Assembly: GCA_963806455.1 (NCBI GenBank)
Contig: CAWDXZ010000002.1
Location: 868,001-932,000, forward strand
Reading direction: 5' to 3'
Source of the DNA: Bog-756 sp963806455
GTDB taxonomy: Bacteria > Actinomycetota > Acidimicrobiia > Acidimicrobiales > RAAP-2
Length of the DNA: 64,000 nt
The notes under the pieces were generated by a model. The model ran no database searches and was not told the DNA's origin. It saw only the letters and a program-made list of their open reading frames with translations. Position 1 is the stretch's first letter; every line of letters begins with the position of its first letter. A program made the position numbers and the translations under genes. This document shows, piece after piece, positions 1 through 9,009 of this stretch.

Positions 1-449
1 GCCTGGAGCCGGTAGACCGGACCCCCGGGAGCGGTCGAGCCCACCGTGATCGTCCCCGAGCGCGGGTGGTACGGCTGGTCCCGCCGTTCGGGCAGGTCGG
101 GGTCGGGGGCGGCTCGCACCGGCAGGGGGGAGGGGAGGCGGGGTGAGGGGTCCACCTGGTACGCAGTACCCGAGGGCCGGGCCAGCACCACTCCCCCGCC
201 GGAGTCGAGCAGCTCGACGTAGATGTCGGGGCTGACCCTCGACTGGACCGAGCTCCTGGTCACGGTGAAGCCGCGCACGTCGGCCTGGGACACGAACGTG
301 GTCAGCAGTCGAGAGGCGCCGTTGAGCTGGGCGTCCACCCGGCCGTAGAGATAGGAGTGCAGCGAGGTGAGGGTGATGACGTCAACGGCGGCGACGCCCA
401 GCGCCACCAGCACGATCATGGTGGCGACGAGGCGGCGCCGGAGCCTCAT
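1..449 (-). CDS. Sensor histidine kinase, N-terminal part (runs off left edge)
   Basis: This is the first 149 residues of a membrane sensor kinase; the HisKA and ATPase domains lie outside the window. The protein begins MRLRRRLVATMIVLVALG, a basic stretch followed by a transmembrane helix. An extracytoplasmic segment of about 115 residues follows with no recognisable named domain. The ATG overlaps the stop of the upstream response-regulator gene by four bases (ATGA), so the two are translationally coupled and almost certainly form a cognate pair. The family role (autophosphorylation on His and transfer to the regulator Asp) is inferred from this pairing. The ligand cannot be told from sequence. 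Confidence 0.85.
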   Translation of the reverse strand, partial: MRLRRRLVATMIVLVALGVAAVDVITLTSLHSYLYGRVDAQLNGASRLLTTFVSQADVRGFTVTRSSVQSRVSPDIYVELLDSGGGVVLARPSGTAYQVDPSPRLPSPLPVRAAPDPDLPERRDQPYHPRSGTITVGSTAPGGPVYRLQ

Positions 450-1150
450 CGGTAGGGCTCGCGGAGGCTGTAGCCCACCCGCCGGATGGTGTGGATGAGC
501 GGCGGGTCGTAACAGTCGATCTTCTTGCGGAGGTACGAGATGTAGATCTCCACGATGTTGGAGTCCCCCATGAAGCTGTCCTCCCACACCGCCGCCAGGA
601 TCTGCGCCTTGGACAGCACCTGCCGACGGTGCAGCATCAGGTAGTGCAGCAGGTTGAATTCGGTGGCCGTGAGCTCGATGCGCTGGTCGCCCCGCCACAC
701 CTCGTGGGTGCCGGTGTCCATCACCAGGTCGCTGAAGCGCAGCCGGCCGTCCGGTGCCGTCTCGTCCTGGCCCGTCCGCCGGAGGACGGCCCGGATGCGG
801 GCCACCAGCTCCTCCAGGCTGAACGGCTTGGTCACGTAGTCGTCGCCCTCCGCCAGGCCGGTCAGCTTGTCGGCCGTGGCATCCCGGGCGGTGAGGAAGA
901 GCACCGGGGTGTGGACATCCTCGGCCCGCAGCCGGCGGCAGACCTCGAACCCCTCGATGTCGGGCAGCATCACGTCGAGCACAATGAGGTCGTAGGCCCG
1001 AGAGCGCGCCTTGTCCAGGGCCCCGGCGCCCGTCGAGACGTCCTCGCTCACGAACCCCTCGAAGCGGAGCGCGGATGTCACCACATCGGTGATGTAGGGC
1101 TCGTCGTCCACCACCAGGATGCGCCCGGCGCCACCGGCCACCGGTCCCAT
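446..1150 (-). CDS. OmpR-family two-component response regulator
   Basis: This 234-residue DNA-binding response regulator receives phosphate from the kinase encoded just downstream. The receiver domain (about residues 10-120) shows the acidic pair in VVDDEPY, the phosphoacceptor Asp in LIVLDVMLPD and the conserved Lys in YVTKPFS. The C-terminal winged helix (about 135-230) ends with the typical YISYLRKKID and IRRVGYSLRE. The ATG at 1150 shares one base with the stop of the glycosyltransferase gene (TGATG). A longer open frame continues upstream, but it lies inside that gene and has no receiver homology. MtrA/PrrA-like regulators are the closest recognisable relatives; the target genes are unknown. 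Confidence 0.93.
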   Translation of the reverse strand: MGPVAGGAGRILVVDDEPYITDVVTSALRFEGFVSEDVSTGAGALDKARSRAYDLIVLDVMLPDIEGFEVCRRLRAEDVHTPVLFLTARDATADKLTGLAEGDDYVTKPFSLEELVARIRAVLRRTGQDETAPDGRLRFSDLVMDTGTHEVWRGDQRIELTATEFNLLHYLMLHRRQVLSKAQILAAVWEDSFMGDSNIVEIYISYLRKKIDCYDPPLIHTIRRVGYSLREPYR

Positions 1151-1893
1151 CAGGCGCGGGCGGGACGGGGGCGGCTCCTCAGCCTGTGCCCCAACCGTTG
1201 GAGGCCCCACCAGGTCACCAGCCCGAAGGCCTCGACCACGATCATGGTGGACATCTTCGACTGTCCGTCGACCCGGTCCACGAACCGGATCGGGACCTCG
1301 ACGATGGTGGCGCCGGCCCGCTTGGCCTGGTAGGTCATCTCGATCTGGAAGCCGTACCCGTCGGCCCGGATGCGGTCGAGCTCGATGCGGCGGAGGACCG
1401 ACGCGGCATAGGCCCGGAAGCCTGACGTCGAGTCGGCCACCCCGAGGTCCAACAGGGCCGAGGCGTACACATTGCCACCGCGGGACAGCAGCCGCCGGTG
1501 CCAGGACCAGTTGGGGATGACCCCCCCGGGGACGTAGCGGGACCCTACCGCCAGCTCGCAGCCGTTGGTGAGGGCGTCGACCAGGTCGGGCAGCGCCTCC
1601 GGCTCGTGGGAGAGGTCGGCATCCATCTCGACGCAGGCGTCGAACTGGCGGTCGAGGCCCCACCGGAAGCCGGCCCGGTAGGCGCTCCCCAGGCCGGACT
1701 TCTCGTGGCGCCGCATGACCTCGATGTTGCCGAGCTCCTTGCCGACTGTCTCGGCGATCTCGGCCGTGCCGTCAGGGCTCCCGTCGTCGACCACCAGCAC
1801 GGTGGCCGCGGCCAGGGAACGCCGGACGCGCCGCAGCACCTGGTCGATGTTCTCGGACTCGTTGTAGGTGGGCAGGACCACCAGGACATCCAT
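1150..1893 (-). CDS. Polyprenol-phosphate mannosyltransferase-like GT2 glycosyltransferase
   Basis: This 247-residue GT2 enzyme resembles dolichol/polyprenol-phosphate mannose synthases (Ppm1/DPM1). Those transfer mannose from GDP-mannose to a polyprenyl phosphate at the inner membrane face and so supply lipomannan and protein O-mannosylation. The start LVVLPTYNESENI, the nucleotide-binding VVDDGSPDGTA near residue 35 and the metal-binding MDADLSHEPE near residue 92 are all intact. There is no C-terminal GtrA or membrane domain, so the enzyme is probably peripheral. It is coupled by TGATG to the response regulator downstream. Mannose and polyprenol specificity is inferred from the family and from the PIM genes elsewhere in the window. 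Confidence 0.87.
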   Translation of the reverse strand: MDVLVVLPTYNESENIDQVLRRVRRSLAAATVLVVDDGSPDGTAEIAETVGKELGNIEVMRRHEKSGLGSAYRAGFRWGLDRQFDACVEMDADLSHEPEALPDLVDALTNGCELAVGSRYVPGGVIPNWSWHRRLLSRGGNVYASALLDLGVADSTSGFRAYAASVLRRIELDRIRADGYGFQIEMTYQAKRAGATIVEVPIRFVDRVDGQSKMSTMIVVEAFGLVTWWGLQRLGHRLRSRPRPARA

Positions 1894-1936
1894 GGGAGCA
1901 GCTTAGGAGACCACCCCTCGGCGGAAGGGCTCGGGG

Positions 1937-3262
1937 TCAGCCATCGGCCGTGGCCACGACCTCGGCGTCCGGGTCGTCGGGCGGTTCCGAGGCCTCGGTC
2001 TGGTGCCAGCCCTCACGGAAGATGACCTGGATGGCGCCACCGACGGGAATGGCCACCAGGGCCCCGGTGAGGCCCCCGAGGGCCGACCCGAACACCCCGC
2101 CGAGGTTGGCGCCGATCAGCACCGAGAGCAGGACCCAGAGAGGGTTCATCCGCACCGACCGGCTCATCACCACCGGGTAGATGAAGTGGTTCTCGATCAA
2201 CTGGAATCCCACGAAGACGATGGCCACGACCACGCCGGCGGTGGGCGAGTGGAGCAGGGCGATGAGCACGCTCGGCACCCCGGCGATGAGCCCACCGACC
2301 AGGGGGATCATCGCGACCAGCGCCACCCACAACCCGATGAGCAGTGCGAAGGGGACACCGAGGATCAACAGGGTCACCAGGATGACCACGCCGAACATGA
2401 GGGAGAGGGCGATGGTGCCCAACACGTAGGCCGCCACCTGCCGGGAGACCTGGTGGGCGATGTTCTCGATCACCTCACGCCGGCTGGGGCGCAGGGAGCC
2501 GAGGAAGCTGCGGCGGAGTTTGGGCGCCTCGAGCAGCATGAAGAGCGAGAGGAAGCCGATGGTGGTGAGCGACAGGATGGTCGAGAAGACGGCCTTGCCC
2601 AGGTTGGCCCCCTCGGCCAGGGCGGGCTTGCTCAGGTTGTGGGCTGCCGCCTGCAACTTGGGGGCGTTCTTCTGCACCCAGGAGAGGAGGTGGAACCGTT
2701 GCAAGGTGTGGGCCAGCCAGCCGTGGCCCTTCTGCAGTTGCTGCACCATGGTGGGGAGGCTCTGGGCCACGTGGGTGAGCGAGTTCACCAGGGGGTAGCC
2801 GAACAGCCCGAGCAACCCGATGAAGGCCAGCACGGCGCCGGCGAACACCACCCCGATGGCCGACCCCCGCCGGAAGCGGTGCCGCTGGAGGAAGTTGACG
2901 GCCGGGTTGAGCACCAGGGCGATGAAGGCAGCGATGAAGATCCAGAGGATGACCTGGTGCAGGCGGCCGATGAGGCGGTAGGCCACCCAGGTGGCGACGA
3001 CCACCGCGTCCACGGCGAGGATGGTGCGCAGCGGGACGCCCTTGGCCGACGCCGCCGCGAACAGGCGGTCCCGCCGGGGAGCGTCGGGCCCGATCTCACG
3101 GTCCTGACGCTCGGAGGCCGTCTCGCTCACCACGGTGGTGGGCTCCCGAGCTGTCACCCGGCTCACCGGCTCCCGCCCGCTGCGTTCGGGCGCGACCACC
3201 TGCTCGGCACGGACGTCGGCCACCGGGCCCGAGCCCGTCACCTTGTCGACCGGTTCCACCAC
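1937..3262 (-). CDS. AI-2E family transporter (PF01594-type membrane protein)
   Basis: This is a 441-residue polytopic membrane protein of the AI-2E/YdiK/TqsA exporter family. The first 75 residues are polar and probably cytoplasmic and disordered. Helices follow from about residue 80, a long amphipathic central region spans roughly 150-220, and six or so C-terminal helices carry the signature stretches MIPLVGGLIAGVPSV and ENHFIYPVVMSRSV. Substrates vary across the family (autoinducer-2, other small molecules, Na+/H+ exchange), so none is assigned. The start at 3262 is only 40 bp from the divergent gene at 3303, and a later start inside the polar leader is possible. Confidence 0.85.
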   Translation of the reverse strand: MVEPVDKVTGSGPVADVRAEQVVAPERSGREPVSRVTAREPTTVVSETASERQDREIGPDAPRRDRLFAAASAKGVPLRTILAVDAVVVATWVAYRLIGRLHQVILWIFIAAFIALVLNPAVNFLQRHRFRRGSAIGVVFAGAVLAFIGLLGLFGYPLVNSLTHVAQSLPTMVQQLQKGHGWLAHTLQRFHLLSWVQKNAPKLQAAAHNLSKPALAEGANLGKAVFSTILSLTTIGFLSLFMLLEAPKLRRSFLGSLRPSRREVIENIAHQVSRQVAAYVLGTIALSLMFGVVILVTLLILGVPFALLIGLWVALVAMIPLVGGLIAGVPSVLIALLHSPTAGVVVAIVFVGFQLIENHFIYPVVMSRSVRMNPLWVLLSVLIGANLGGVFGSALGGLTGALVAIPVGGAIQVIFREGWHQTEASEPPDDPDAEVVATADG

Positions 3263-3302
3263 GCCGCCAGCATGTCAGGTTCGAGACCGGCGGCGTGCCA
3301 AC

Positions 3303-4715
3303 ATGGAGGGGATGGTGGCCGAGTCGGAAGCCCACGCGTCCCGATCCCACCATCGGTGGTGGCACCGAGGTCCGTTCGTCCGTCGCCAGGTCCGTCTCAG
3401 CGTGGCCACCGTGCTCATCTTCCTCTTCGTCTTCTACCTGGCCCTCCCGCTCCTGGCCAGCCACCGGGCCGAGGTGAACTCGCTGGCCCACATCCACTTC
3501 GGCTACCTGGCCATCGGCCTGCTCCTCGAGATCGGGGCCCTGGCCGCCTATACCCAGCTGACCCATGCCGTACTCCCGGGTGACGGCCCGAGACGGTTCC
3601 GGCTGTTCCGGATCAACATGTCGACGCTGGCCCTGAGCCACGTGTCGCCGGGGGGGACCGCGCCGGGCGCCGCCCTCGGGTTCCGCCTCCTCACCCAGTC
3701 GGACGTGACCGGGTCCGACGCCGGCTTCGCCCTCGGCACCCAGGGGATCGGCTCGGCGGTGGTCCTCAACGTGATGTTCTGGTTCTCACTGGTGGCGTTT
3801 CTCGCCACCCATGGCTTCCATGCCCCGGCCAGCCACCACGGGGGCCAGTCGCAGTCGGCCTCGATCCTGGTCATCGTGGCCGCCGGCGTGGGCGTCATCC
3901 TGCTCGGCGCCTTCGGCAGCCTCTTCTACCTGCTGACCCGCGGCCAGCAGCGGGCCAGCCGGGTCATCCGCCGCGTCGCCGGTCGTCTCCGGTTCCTCGA
4001 CGCCGACCGGACGACCGCCCTGGTCGAACGGCTGGCAGCCAGATTCGCGGCGCTGATGGAGAACCGTTCGCTCACCCGCCGGGCGGTGGGCTGGGCTGCG
4101 GCCAACTGGCTGCTCGACGCGGCGTCGCTCTGGGTCTTCGTGGCCGCCTTCAGCCACTTCATCTCACCGGTGGACCTGCTCATGGCCTACGGCCTGGCCA
4201 ACATCCTGGCCGCCGTCCCCATCACCCCGGGCGGACTCGGGGTGGTCGAGTTCGTCCTGGTGTCGATGATCACCGGCTTCGGCCCGACAGCCGGCCAGGC
4301 GCTGTCGGCCGTCCTGGCCTACCGGGCGGTGAACTTCTGGCTGCCCATCCCCTTCGGGGGTCTGGCCTACGCGTCGCTCGAGTTCGAGCGACGCCCGATC
4401 TACCGGCGGTTCCACCGATTCGTGCACCGCCGATTCCTTCTCCCCTGGGCTGGAGGGGCGGCACCAGCGGCACCAGCCGCACCAGCCGCAGGGGTCGGTG
4501 CGCCGGCGCGTCGGCCGGCCGAGCGTCCGGCCGTCGGGGTCAGTTCTGCCGCGACCGTCCCCGCCGCCACCATTTCACCGGGCGCCGTGGCGACGGGTCG
4601 GCGGGACGAGCCGCTCCGAGCTCGGCGGCAAGTCCAGAGGGTGGGCTCAGGGAGCCGTCACGGCGATGTCGCAGGGATTCGAGAGCCTGCCTTTCGTGGT
4701 GATCCTGCAGGCTGA
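3303..4715 (+). CDS. YbhN/LPG-synthase-type flippase-like membrane protein
   Basis: This 470-residue integral membrane protein belongs to the lysylphosphatidylglycerol-synthase transmembrane-region family (UPF0104, YbhN). It lacks the cytosolic aminoacyl-transferase domain of true MprF. Seven to eight helices cover roughly residues 35-370. Family marks include HVSPGGTAPGAALGFR and the late PITPGGLGVVEF. ATG 3303 was chosen because the helices begin soon after it; ATG 3312 is an alternative. The last 90 residues are Ala/Pro/Arg-rich with an APAAPAAPAA run and look disordered. They overlap the 3' end of the opposing polyphosphate kinase gene by 176 bp. The substrate is unknown. Confidence 0.83.
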   Translation: MEGMVAESEAHASRSHHRWWHRGPFVRRQVRLSVATVLIFLFVFYLALPLLASHRAEVNSLAHIHFGYLAIGLLLEIGALAAYTQLTHAVLPGDGPRRFRLFRINMSTLALSHVSPGGTAPGAALGFRLLTQSDVTGSDAGFALGTQGIGSAVVLNVMFWFSLVAFLATHGFHAPASHHGGQSQSASILVIVAAGVGVILLGAFGSLFYLLTRGQQRASRVIRRVAGRLRFLDADRTTALVERLAARFAALMENRSLTRRAVGWAAANWLLDAASLWVFVAAFSHFISPVDLLMAYGLANILAAVPITPGGLGVVEFVLVSMITGFGPTAGQALSAVLAYRAVNFWLPIPFGGLAYASLEFERRPIYRRFHRFVHRRFLLPWAGGAAPAAPAAPAAGVGAPARRPAERPAVGVSSAATVPAATISPGAVATGRRDEPLRARRQVQRVGSGSRHGDVAGIREPAFRGDPAG

Positions 4716-6834
4716 AGCCGAGTGGGTCCGGCCCGGGCCCGGCCAGACGGGACCAGGAGGCATCGGGGCCGAGGACCCACGAGTTCGCCTCGTCCAACAG
4801 GGCGTCGTCGAGCATCCCCACGACCCGGCGTTGCAGCTCCGGGTCGTGGATGGGGACGACCACCTCCACCCGCCGGTCGAGGTTGCGCTCCATGAGGTCG
4901 GCCGACCCGATCCACACCCGCACCGGACGCTCCCCGACCCCGCCGAAGCGGAACAGACGGGAATGCTCCAGGTAGCGACCCACGATCGAGCGCACCCTGA
5001 TCCGCTCGGACAGCCCGGGCACGCCCGGCCGGAGGCAGCACCGCTCGCGCACGATCAGGTCGACCGGGACGCCGGCCTGCGACGCCCGGTAGAGCGCGTC
5101 GATCACAGCCGGATCGGTGAGACCGTTGGTCTTCAGCACGATGCGGCCGTCGGCGCCGGCCCGGGCCTGCTCCTCGATGGCCGCCACCAGGCTCGAGCGG
5201 GTGGAGACCGGCGAGACGAGCAGACGGCGGAAGGTGGGCGGGTCCGCCGAGCCGGTGAGCACGTTGAACAGCTCGCCGAGGTCGGCCCCCACCTCGGGCG
5301 AGGCGGTGAGGAGTCCCACGTCCTCGTAGGCCCGCGCCGTCCGCGAGTTGTAATTGCCGGTCCCGATGTGGCTGTAGCGGCGGATCTCGGCTCCCTCCCT
5401 CCGCAGCACCAGGGAGATCTTGGCGTGCGTCTTGAGGGAGACCAGGCCGTAGATCACCTGCACGCCGGCTTCCTCGAGGGCGCGGGCCCAGGCGATGTTG
5501 GCCTGCTCGTCGAAGCGGGCCTGTAGCTCGACCACCGCGGTGACCTCCTTGCCCGCCTGTGATGCGCGCATCAGCGAGGTGACCACCGGGCTCTGGTCGC
5601 CGGTGCGGTAGAGGGTCTGTTTGATGGCCACCACGTCCGGGTCGTCGGCGGCCGTGGTGACGAAGGCCTCGACCGACGAGGCAAAGGACTCGTAGGGATG
5701 GTGGACGAGGACGTCGTGCTCGGCGAGCACGGCGAAGAGGTCTCCCCCGCCGGCCAGACGCGGGGAGGTCACCGGTGGGTTGGCCGGCGGAACGAGCCCG
5801 CGGGACTCCAGTTCGGCCAGGGAACGCAGGCCACCGAGGTCGAGGGGAACACCGGTCAGGTAGACGTTCTCCTCGGGGACATCGACCTCGGTGACGAGCA
5901 TGGCCAGCAGATCGGGCGACACGGCGGCCTCGACCTCCAGCCGAACGGCCTGTCCGAAGCGGCGCCGCCGGAGCTCGAGCTCGACCGCGGCCATCAGGTC
6001 GCCCGTGTCGTCCTCCTCCACCGACAAGTCGGCGTTGCGGGTGACCCGGAAGGCATGGTGCTCGGCGATGTCCATGTCGGGGAAGATCGCCCCCAGGTGG
6101 GCGGCGATGACCTGCTCGATGGGGACGAAGCGCCCCCGATCGGGAAGGACGACGAACCGCGGCAACAGCGGAGGCACCTTCACCCGGGCGATACGCCCCT
6201 CGCCGGTGGCCGGGTTGTCCACCCGCACCACCAGATTGAGCGACCGGTCGGAGATGTAAGGGAAGGGATGGGCCTGGTCGACGGCGAGCGGGGTGAGGAT
6301 GGGGAAGATGCTGCGGTTGAACACCTCGCCCAGGTGGGCCCGGTCCCCCTCGTCCAGGGACGACCAGGGGGCCATGGTCACCCCGGTGGCGGCCAGGGCA
6401 GGCACCAGTTGGTCGCGGAAGATCCGGCTCTGCCATTCGACCAGCCCGGTGACCCGGGCCGTGATGGCCTCCAGCTGGTCGCGTGGGCTCAGCCCGTCCG
6501 GGGAGCGGGTCCGCAGCCCGGCGGCCACCTGGTCCTCGAGCCCGGCCACCCGCACCTGGAAGAACTCGTCCAGCCCCTCGGAGAAGATACAGAGGAACTT
6601 CACCCGCTCGGACAGGGGGATCCGCTCGTCCGCCGACAGCTGGAGGAGGCGGGCGCCGAAGTCGAGCCAGGAGAGCTCCCGGTTGATGAACCGGCCCGGG
6701 TCGGCCGCCCCCCCGGGGGCTCCCTCGAGGCCGTCATTGTCCCCGAGCGTGCTGGCGGCCCAGAGCGACCCCGAGCGGCGGGCGGTACCCCGGCGCCCGG
6801 AGGGGCCCGGCCTCACGGCCGTGCGGTCGGTCAT
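4540..6834 (-). CDS. ppk1: Polyphosphate kinase 1
   Basis: This 764-residue PPK1 reversibly transfers the gamma phosphate of ATP onto polyphosphate. The N-terminal domain starts at FINRELSWLDFGARLLQLS (about residue 50). The autophosphorylated His lies in RRYSHIGTGNYNSRT and the second conserved His in SLKTHAKISLV. The C-terminal phospholipase-D-like domains run to DALLDEANSWVLGP. The ATG at 6834 precedes a polar linker; an open frame upstream to 7860 is only the antisense of the SEDS gene. After the family's usual end there is a 65-residue polar tail that overlaps the opposing gene. PPK1 in a polyphosphate and stringent-response setting fits with relA elsewhere in the window. Confidence 0.95.
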   Translation of the reverse strand: MTDRTAVRPGPSGRRGTARRSGSLWAASTLGDNDGLEGAPGGAADPGRFINRELSWLDFGARLLQLSADERIPLSERVKFLCIFSEGLDEFFQVRVAGLEDQVAAGLRTRSPDGLSPRDQLEAITARVTGLVEWQSRIFRDQLVPALAATGVTMAPWSSLDEGDRAHLGEVFNRSIFPILTPLAVDQAHPFPYISDRSLNLVVRVDNPATGEGRIARVKVPPLLPRFVVLPDRGRFVPIEQVIAAHLGAIFPDMDIAEHHAFRVTRNADLSVEEDDTGDLMAAVELELRRRRFGQAVRLEVEAAVSPDLLAMLVTEVDVPEENVYLTGVPLDLGGLRSLAELESRGLVPPANPPVTSPRLAGGGDLFAVLAEHDVLVHHPYESFASSVEAFVTTAADDPDVVAIKQTLYRTGDQSPVVTSLMRASQAGKEVTAVVELQARFDEQANIAWARALEEAGVQVIYGLVSLKTHAKISLVLRREGAEIRRYSHIGTGNYNSRTARAYEDVGLLTASPEVGADLGELFNVLTGSADPPTFRRLLVSPVSTRSSLVAAIEEQARAGADGRIVLKTNGLTDPAVIDALYRASQAGVPVDLIVRERCCLRPGVPGLSERIRVRSIVGRYLEHSRLFRFGGVGERPVRVWIGSADLMERNLDRRVEVVVPIHDPELQRRVVGMLDDALLDEANSWVLGPDASWSRLAGPGPDPLGFSLQDHHERQALESLRHRRDGSLSPPSGLAAELGAARPADPSPRRPVKWWRRGRSRQN

Positions 6835-6939
6835 CGAGGGCCTCTCACGCCGATCCCATCGCTGCGCATGGTATCCCCGGGCCGCGGGGACGGACCTGGC
6901 TCCACCGGCGGGGCGGCGGCCGCCGATAGGCTCGCCCCG

Positions 6940-8343
6940 ATGCCGGCCATGACCTTGCGGGGCCCGAGCTCCAAACGGGCCCACCGGGCATTCAAGGCTC
7001 GGCGCCGCACCGAGCTCGGGCTGCTGCTGGCGGCCTCTTTCATCATCGTGGCCGCCTATGCCTTGATGATCTACGGCAACACGACCAAGACGCCCTCCGA
7101 CGTGGCGCCCCTCATGCTGGCCATGCTGGGGCTCGGGGGCGTGGCCCACCTCGCCAACCGCATCTTCGTGCCCAACGCCCTCCCGGTGATCCTGCCCATC
7201 GCCTTCCTGCTCAACGGCATCGGCTACGTGATGATCGTCCGGATCGACCTGGGCACGGCCACCGACTATGCCCCGCTCCAGGCGGCCTGGACGGCGGGAG
7301 GGGTGGTCGCCTACGTGCTGACCCTGGCCGTCATCCGGCGCTCCCGAGACCTCGACCGGTACCGCTACCTGCTGCTGGCAGGGGGCATCGTGCTGCTCCT
7401 GCTCCCCCTCGTCCCCCATGTCGGGGTGACCATCAACGGGGCCCGGCTCTGGCTCAGGCTGGGCCGGTTCGAGTTCCAACCGGTCGAGCTGGCCAAGATC
7501 GTCCTCTGCGTGTTCTTCGCCTCGTACTTCGCCGAGAAGCGCGAGTTGCTGACCATCCCGACGGCCCGGCTGGGCAACCGGCTGGTGCTCGACCCGCGCC
7601 CGCTGGTGCCGATCATGCTGGCCTGGGGGTTCGCCATCGGGGTCATGAGCCTCGAGCACGACATCGGGTTCTCCGCCATGTTGTTCACCCTGTTCATCGG
7701 CATGCTGTGGGTCACCACCGGGCGGACCGGCTACCTGGTGCTCGGGATCGTGCTCTTCGCCATCGGCGCCTTCCTGGCCGGCCGCTACCTGGGCCAGACC
7801 CACATACGGATCGAGACCTGGCTCCACCCGGGGCAGCTGGCCAATTCGTCGGGGCGGCAACTGGTCCAGGCGTGGTACGCCCTCGGGAGCGGCGGCATCG
7901 GCGGGTCCGGGCTGGGTCTCGGGTTCGGCGCCTACAAGATCCCGATCCCCCAGACGGACTTCATCTTCGCCATCATCGGGGAGGAGATGGGCCTGCTCGG
8001 GTCGACGATGGTGATCGTGGCCTTCCTGCTGCTGGTGGGGGCCGGTCTCCGCATCGCCCAGGCCGCCCGCTCGGAGTTCGCCAAGCTGACCGCGGTGGGC
8101 CTGACCATGATCCTCGGGTTCCAGGCCTTCTTCATCATCGGGGGTGTGGTCCGCCTGCTCCCGCTGACCGGGATCACCCTGCCCTTCGTGTCGTACGGGG
8201 GCTCGGCCCTGGTGGCCAACTACGTGCTCATCGCCCTGCTGATGCGTATCTCCGACGAGGGTGGTGCGGCGGCCGATGCCGCCGACCAGGCCGACTTCGA
8301 GAAGGGCGAGGAACGCCGCCAGCGACTGCTCAGCGGCGCCTGA
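6940..8343 (+). CDS. SEDS family peptidoglycan glycosyltransferase (FtsW/RodA type)
   Basis: This 467-residue SEDS protein polymerises lipid II glycan strands together with a class B penicillin-binding protein. It has about ten to twelve helices, with an extra pair before the region that aligns with classical RodA, as in many actinobacterial homologues. The signature YALGSGGIGGSGLG, the catalytic-type Asp in IPQTDFIFAIIGEE and the C-terminal ITLPFVSYGGSALVANY are all present. ATG 6940 lies 105 bp from the divergent ppk1 start; ATG 6949 is a possible alternative. The C-terminal tail is acidic and cytoplasmic. FtsW and RodA roles cannot be separated from sequence alone, but the second SEDS gene at 9006 looks the more RodA-like. 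Confidence 0.9.
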   Translation: MPAMTLRGPSSKRAHRAFKARRRTELGLLLAASFIIVAAYALMIYGNTTKTPSDVAPLMLAMLGLGGVAHLANRIFVPNALPVILPIAFLLNGIGYVMIVRIDLGTATDYAPLQAAWTAGGVVAYVLTLAVIRRSRDLDRYRYLLLAGGIVLLLLPLVPHVGVTINGARLWLRLGRFEFQPVELAKIVLCVFFASYFAEKRELLTIPTARLGNRLVLDPRPLVPIMLAWGFAIGVMSLEHDIGFSAMLFTLFIGMLWVTTGRTGYLVLGIVLFAIGAFLAGRYLGQTHIRIETWLHPGQLANSSGRQLVQAWYALGSGGIGGSGLGLGFGAYKIPIPQTDFIFAIIGEEMGLLGSTMVIVAFLLLVGAGLRIAQAARSEFAKLTAVGLTMILGFQAFFIIGGVVRLLPLTGITLPFVSYGGSALVANYVLIALLMRISDEGGAAADAADQADFEKGEERRQRLLSGA

Positions 8344-8348
8344 GTGCG

Positions 8349-8377
8349 GCCGGCGGTCTCAGGAGGGCACCGCCGGC
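8349..8377. terminator. Candidate bidirectional terminator hairpin
   Basis: A perfect 9-bp inverted repeat, GCCGGCGGT at 8349-8357 and ACCGCCGGC at 8369-8377, encloses an 11-nt loop. It sits exactly where the rightward SEDS gene (stop 8341-8343) and the leftward bfn gene (stop 8359-8361) converge. There is no T-run on either side, so this would be a GC-stem terminator or RNA-end stabiliser rather than a classic intrinsic terminator. Confidence 0.45.
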
Positions 8378-9009
8378 GGACCGGGCGGGGCCACGTCACC
8401 CATCTCCTCGAACAGCCGGTTGTCGATGAGGATGGGTACCGGCACCGGCTGGGTCAGGGCCACGGCCAGGGCGTCCGAGGGGCGGCACGAGTGCACCGAC
8501 CGACCGCTGCGGCCCCGCAGGTCGAGCTCGGCGAAGTACACCGCGCCGCGGCGCCCGACCAGGCGGACGGCCACCACGTCGATGTCGAACCCCCTGAGGA
8601 CCTCGCCCAGCAGTTCGTGGGTGAGGGGCCGGGGCGTCGGGATACGGCGCATGGCGTGGGACAGCACCACGCCGTCCTGGAGGCCAACCGAGAACGAGAG
8701 CTGACGCCTCGGTGACTCGGACTCGCGCAGGACGACCGTCGGGTGCTGGTTGGGCAGCTCCACGGTGACCGCGCTGACCAGCGCGGTCCGGAAGTCGCCC
8801 ATCGACGGGACGCCGCCCTCCGAGCCGTCGTCCCCGTCCGGCGAGGGCTCACCCGGGTCGGCGGAGCCGTCGTCCGGGGCCGATGGCATGGCTCCCGCCG
8901 CCGCTCCCGCGGTTTCCGGAGGCCCCTCGTCGACCGTCCTGACCGCGGCGGCCGACCCCCCGGCCCCCGGGTCCGCCTCCCGGGCTCCCTCGTCCACCCC
9001 ACCGCTCAC
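8359..9009 (-). CDS. Bifunctional nuclease family protein (BFN/DUF151)
   Basis: This is a DUF151/bifunctional-nuclease domain protein. Family members have been described with DNase/RNase activity, but many are only predicted. The domain occupies the C-terminal 150 residues, from FRTALVSAVTVELPNQHPTV through the central GFDIDVVAVRLV to CRPSDALAVALTQPVPV. The first 65 residues are low-complexity Gly/Asp/Pro-rich. The GTG at 9009 gives a four-base GTGA overlap with the rodA stop and was chosen on coupling grounds; ATG 8889 is an equally readable start that drops most of the leader. Its position after rodA suggests co-expression with envelope genes, but no functional link is known. Confidence 0.82.
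   Translation of the reverse strand: MSGGVDEGAREADPGAGGSAAAVRTVDEGPPETAGAAAGAMPSAPDDGSADPGEPSPDGDDGSEGGVPSMGDFRTALVSAVTVELPNQHPTVVLRESESPRRQLSFSVGLQDGVVLSHAMRRIPTPRPLTHELLGEVLRGFDIDVVAVRLVGRRGAVYFAELDLRGRSGRSVHSCRPSDALAVALTQPVPVPILIDNRLFEEMGDVAPPGPPAVPS

Noticed and set aside
2003..3583. A 526-codon plus-strand open frame across the AI-2E transporter gene
   Set aside because: It is antisense to a clear membrane-protein gene and shows His/Glu/Gly-rich shadow composition without any family motif.
6835..7860. N-terminal extension of polyphosphate kinase to the upstream start at 7860
   Set aside because: The added 340 codons are antisense to the SEDS gene and have shadow composition. PPK1 homology begins soon after ATG 6834.
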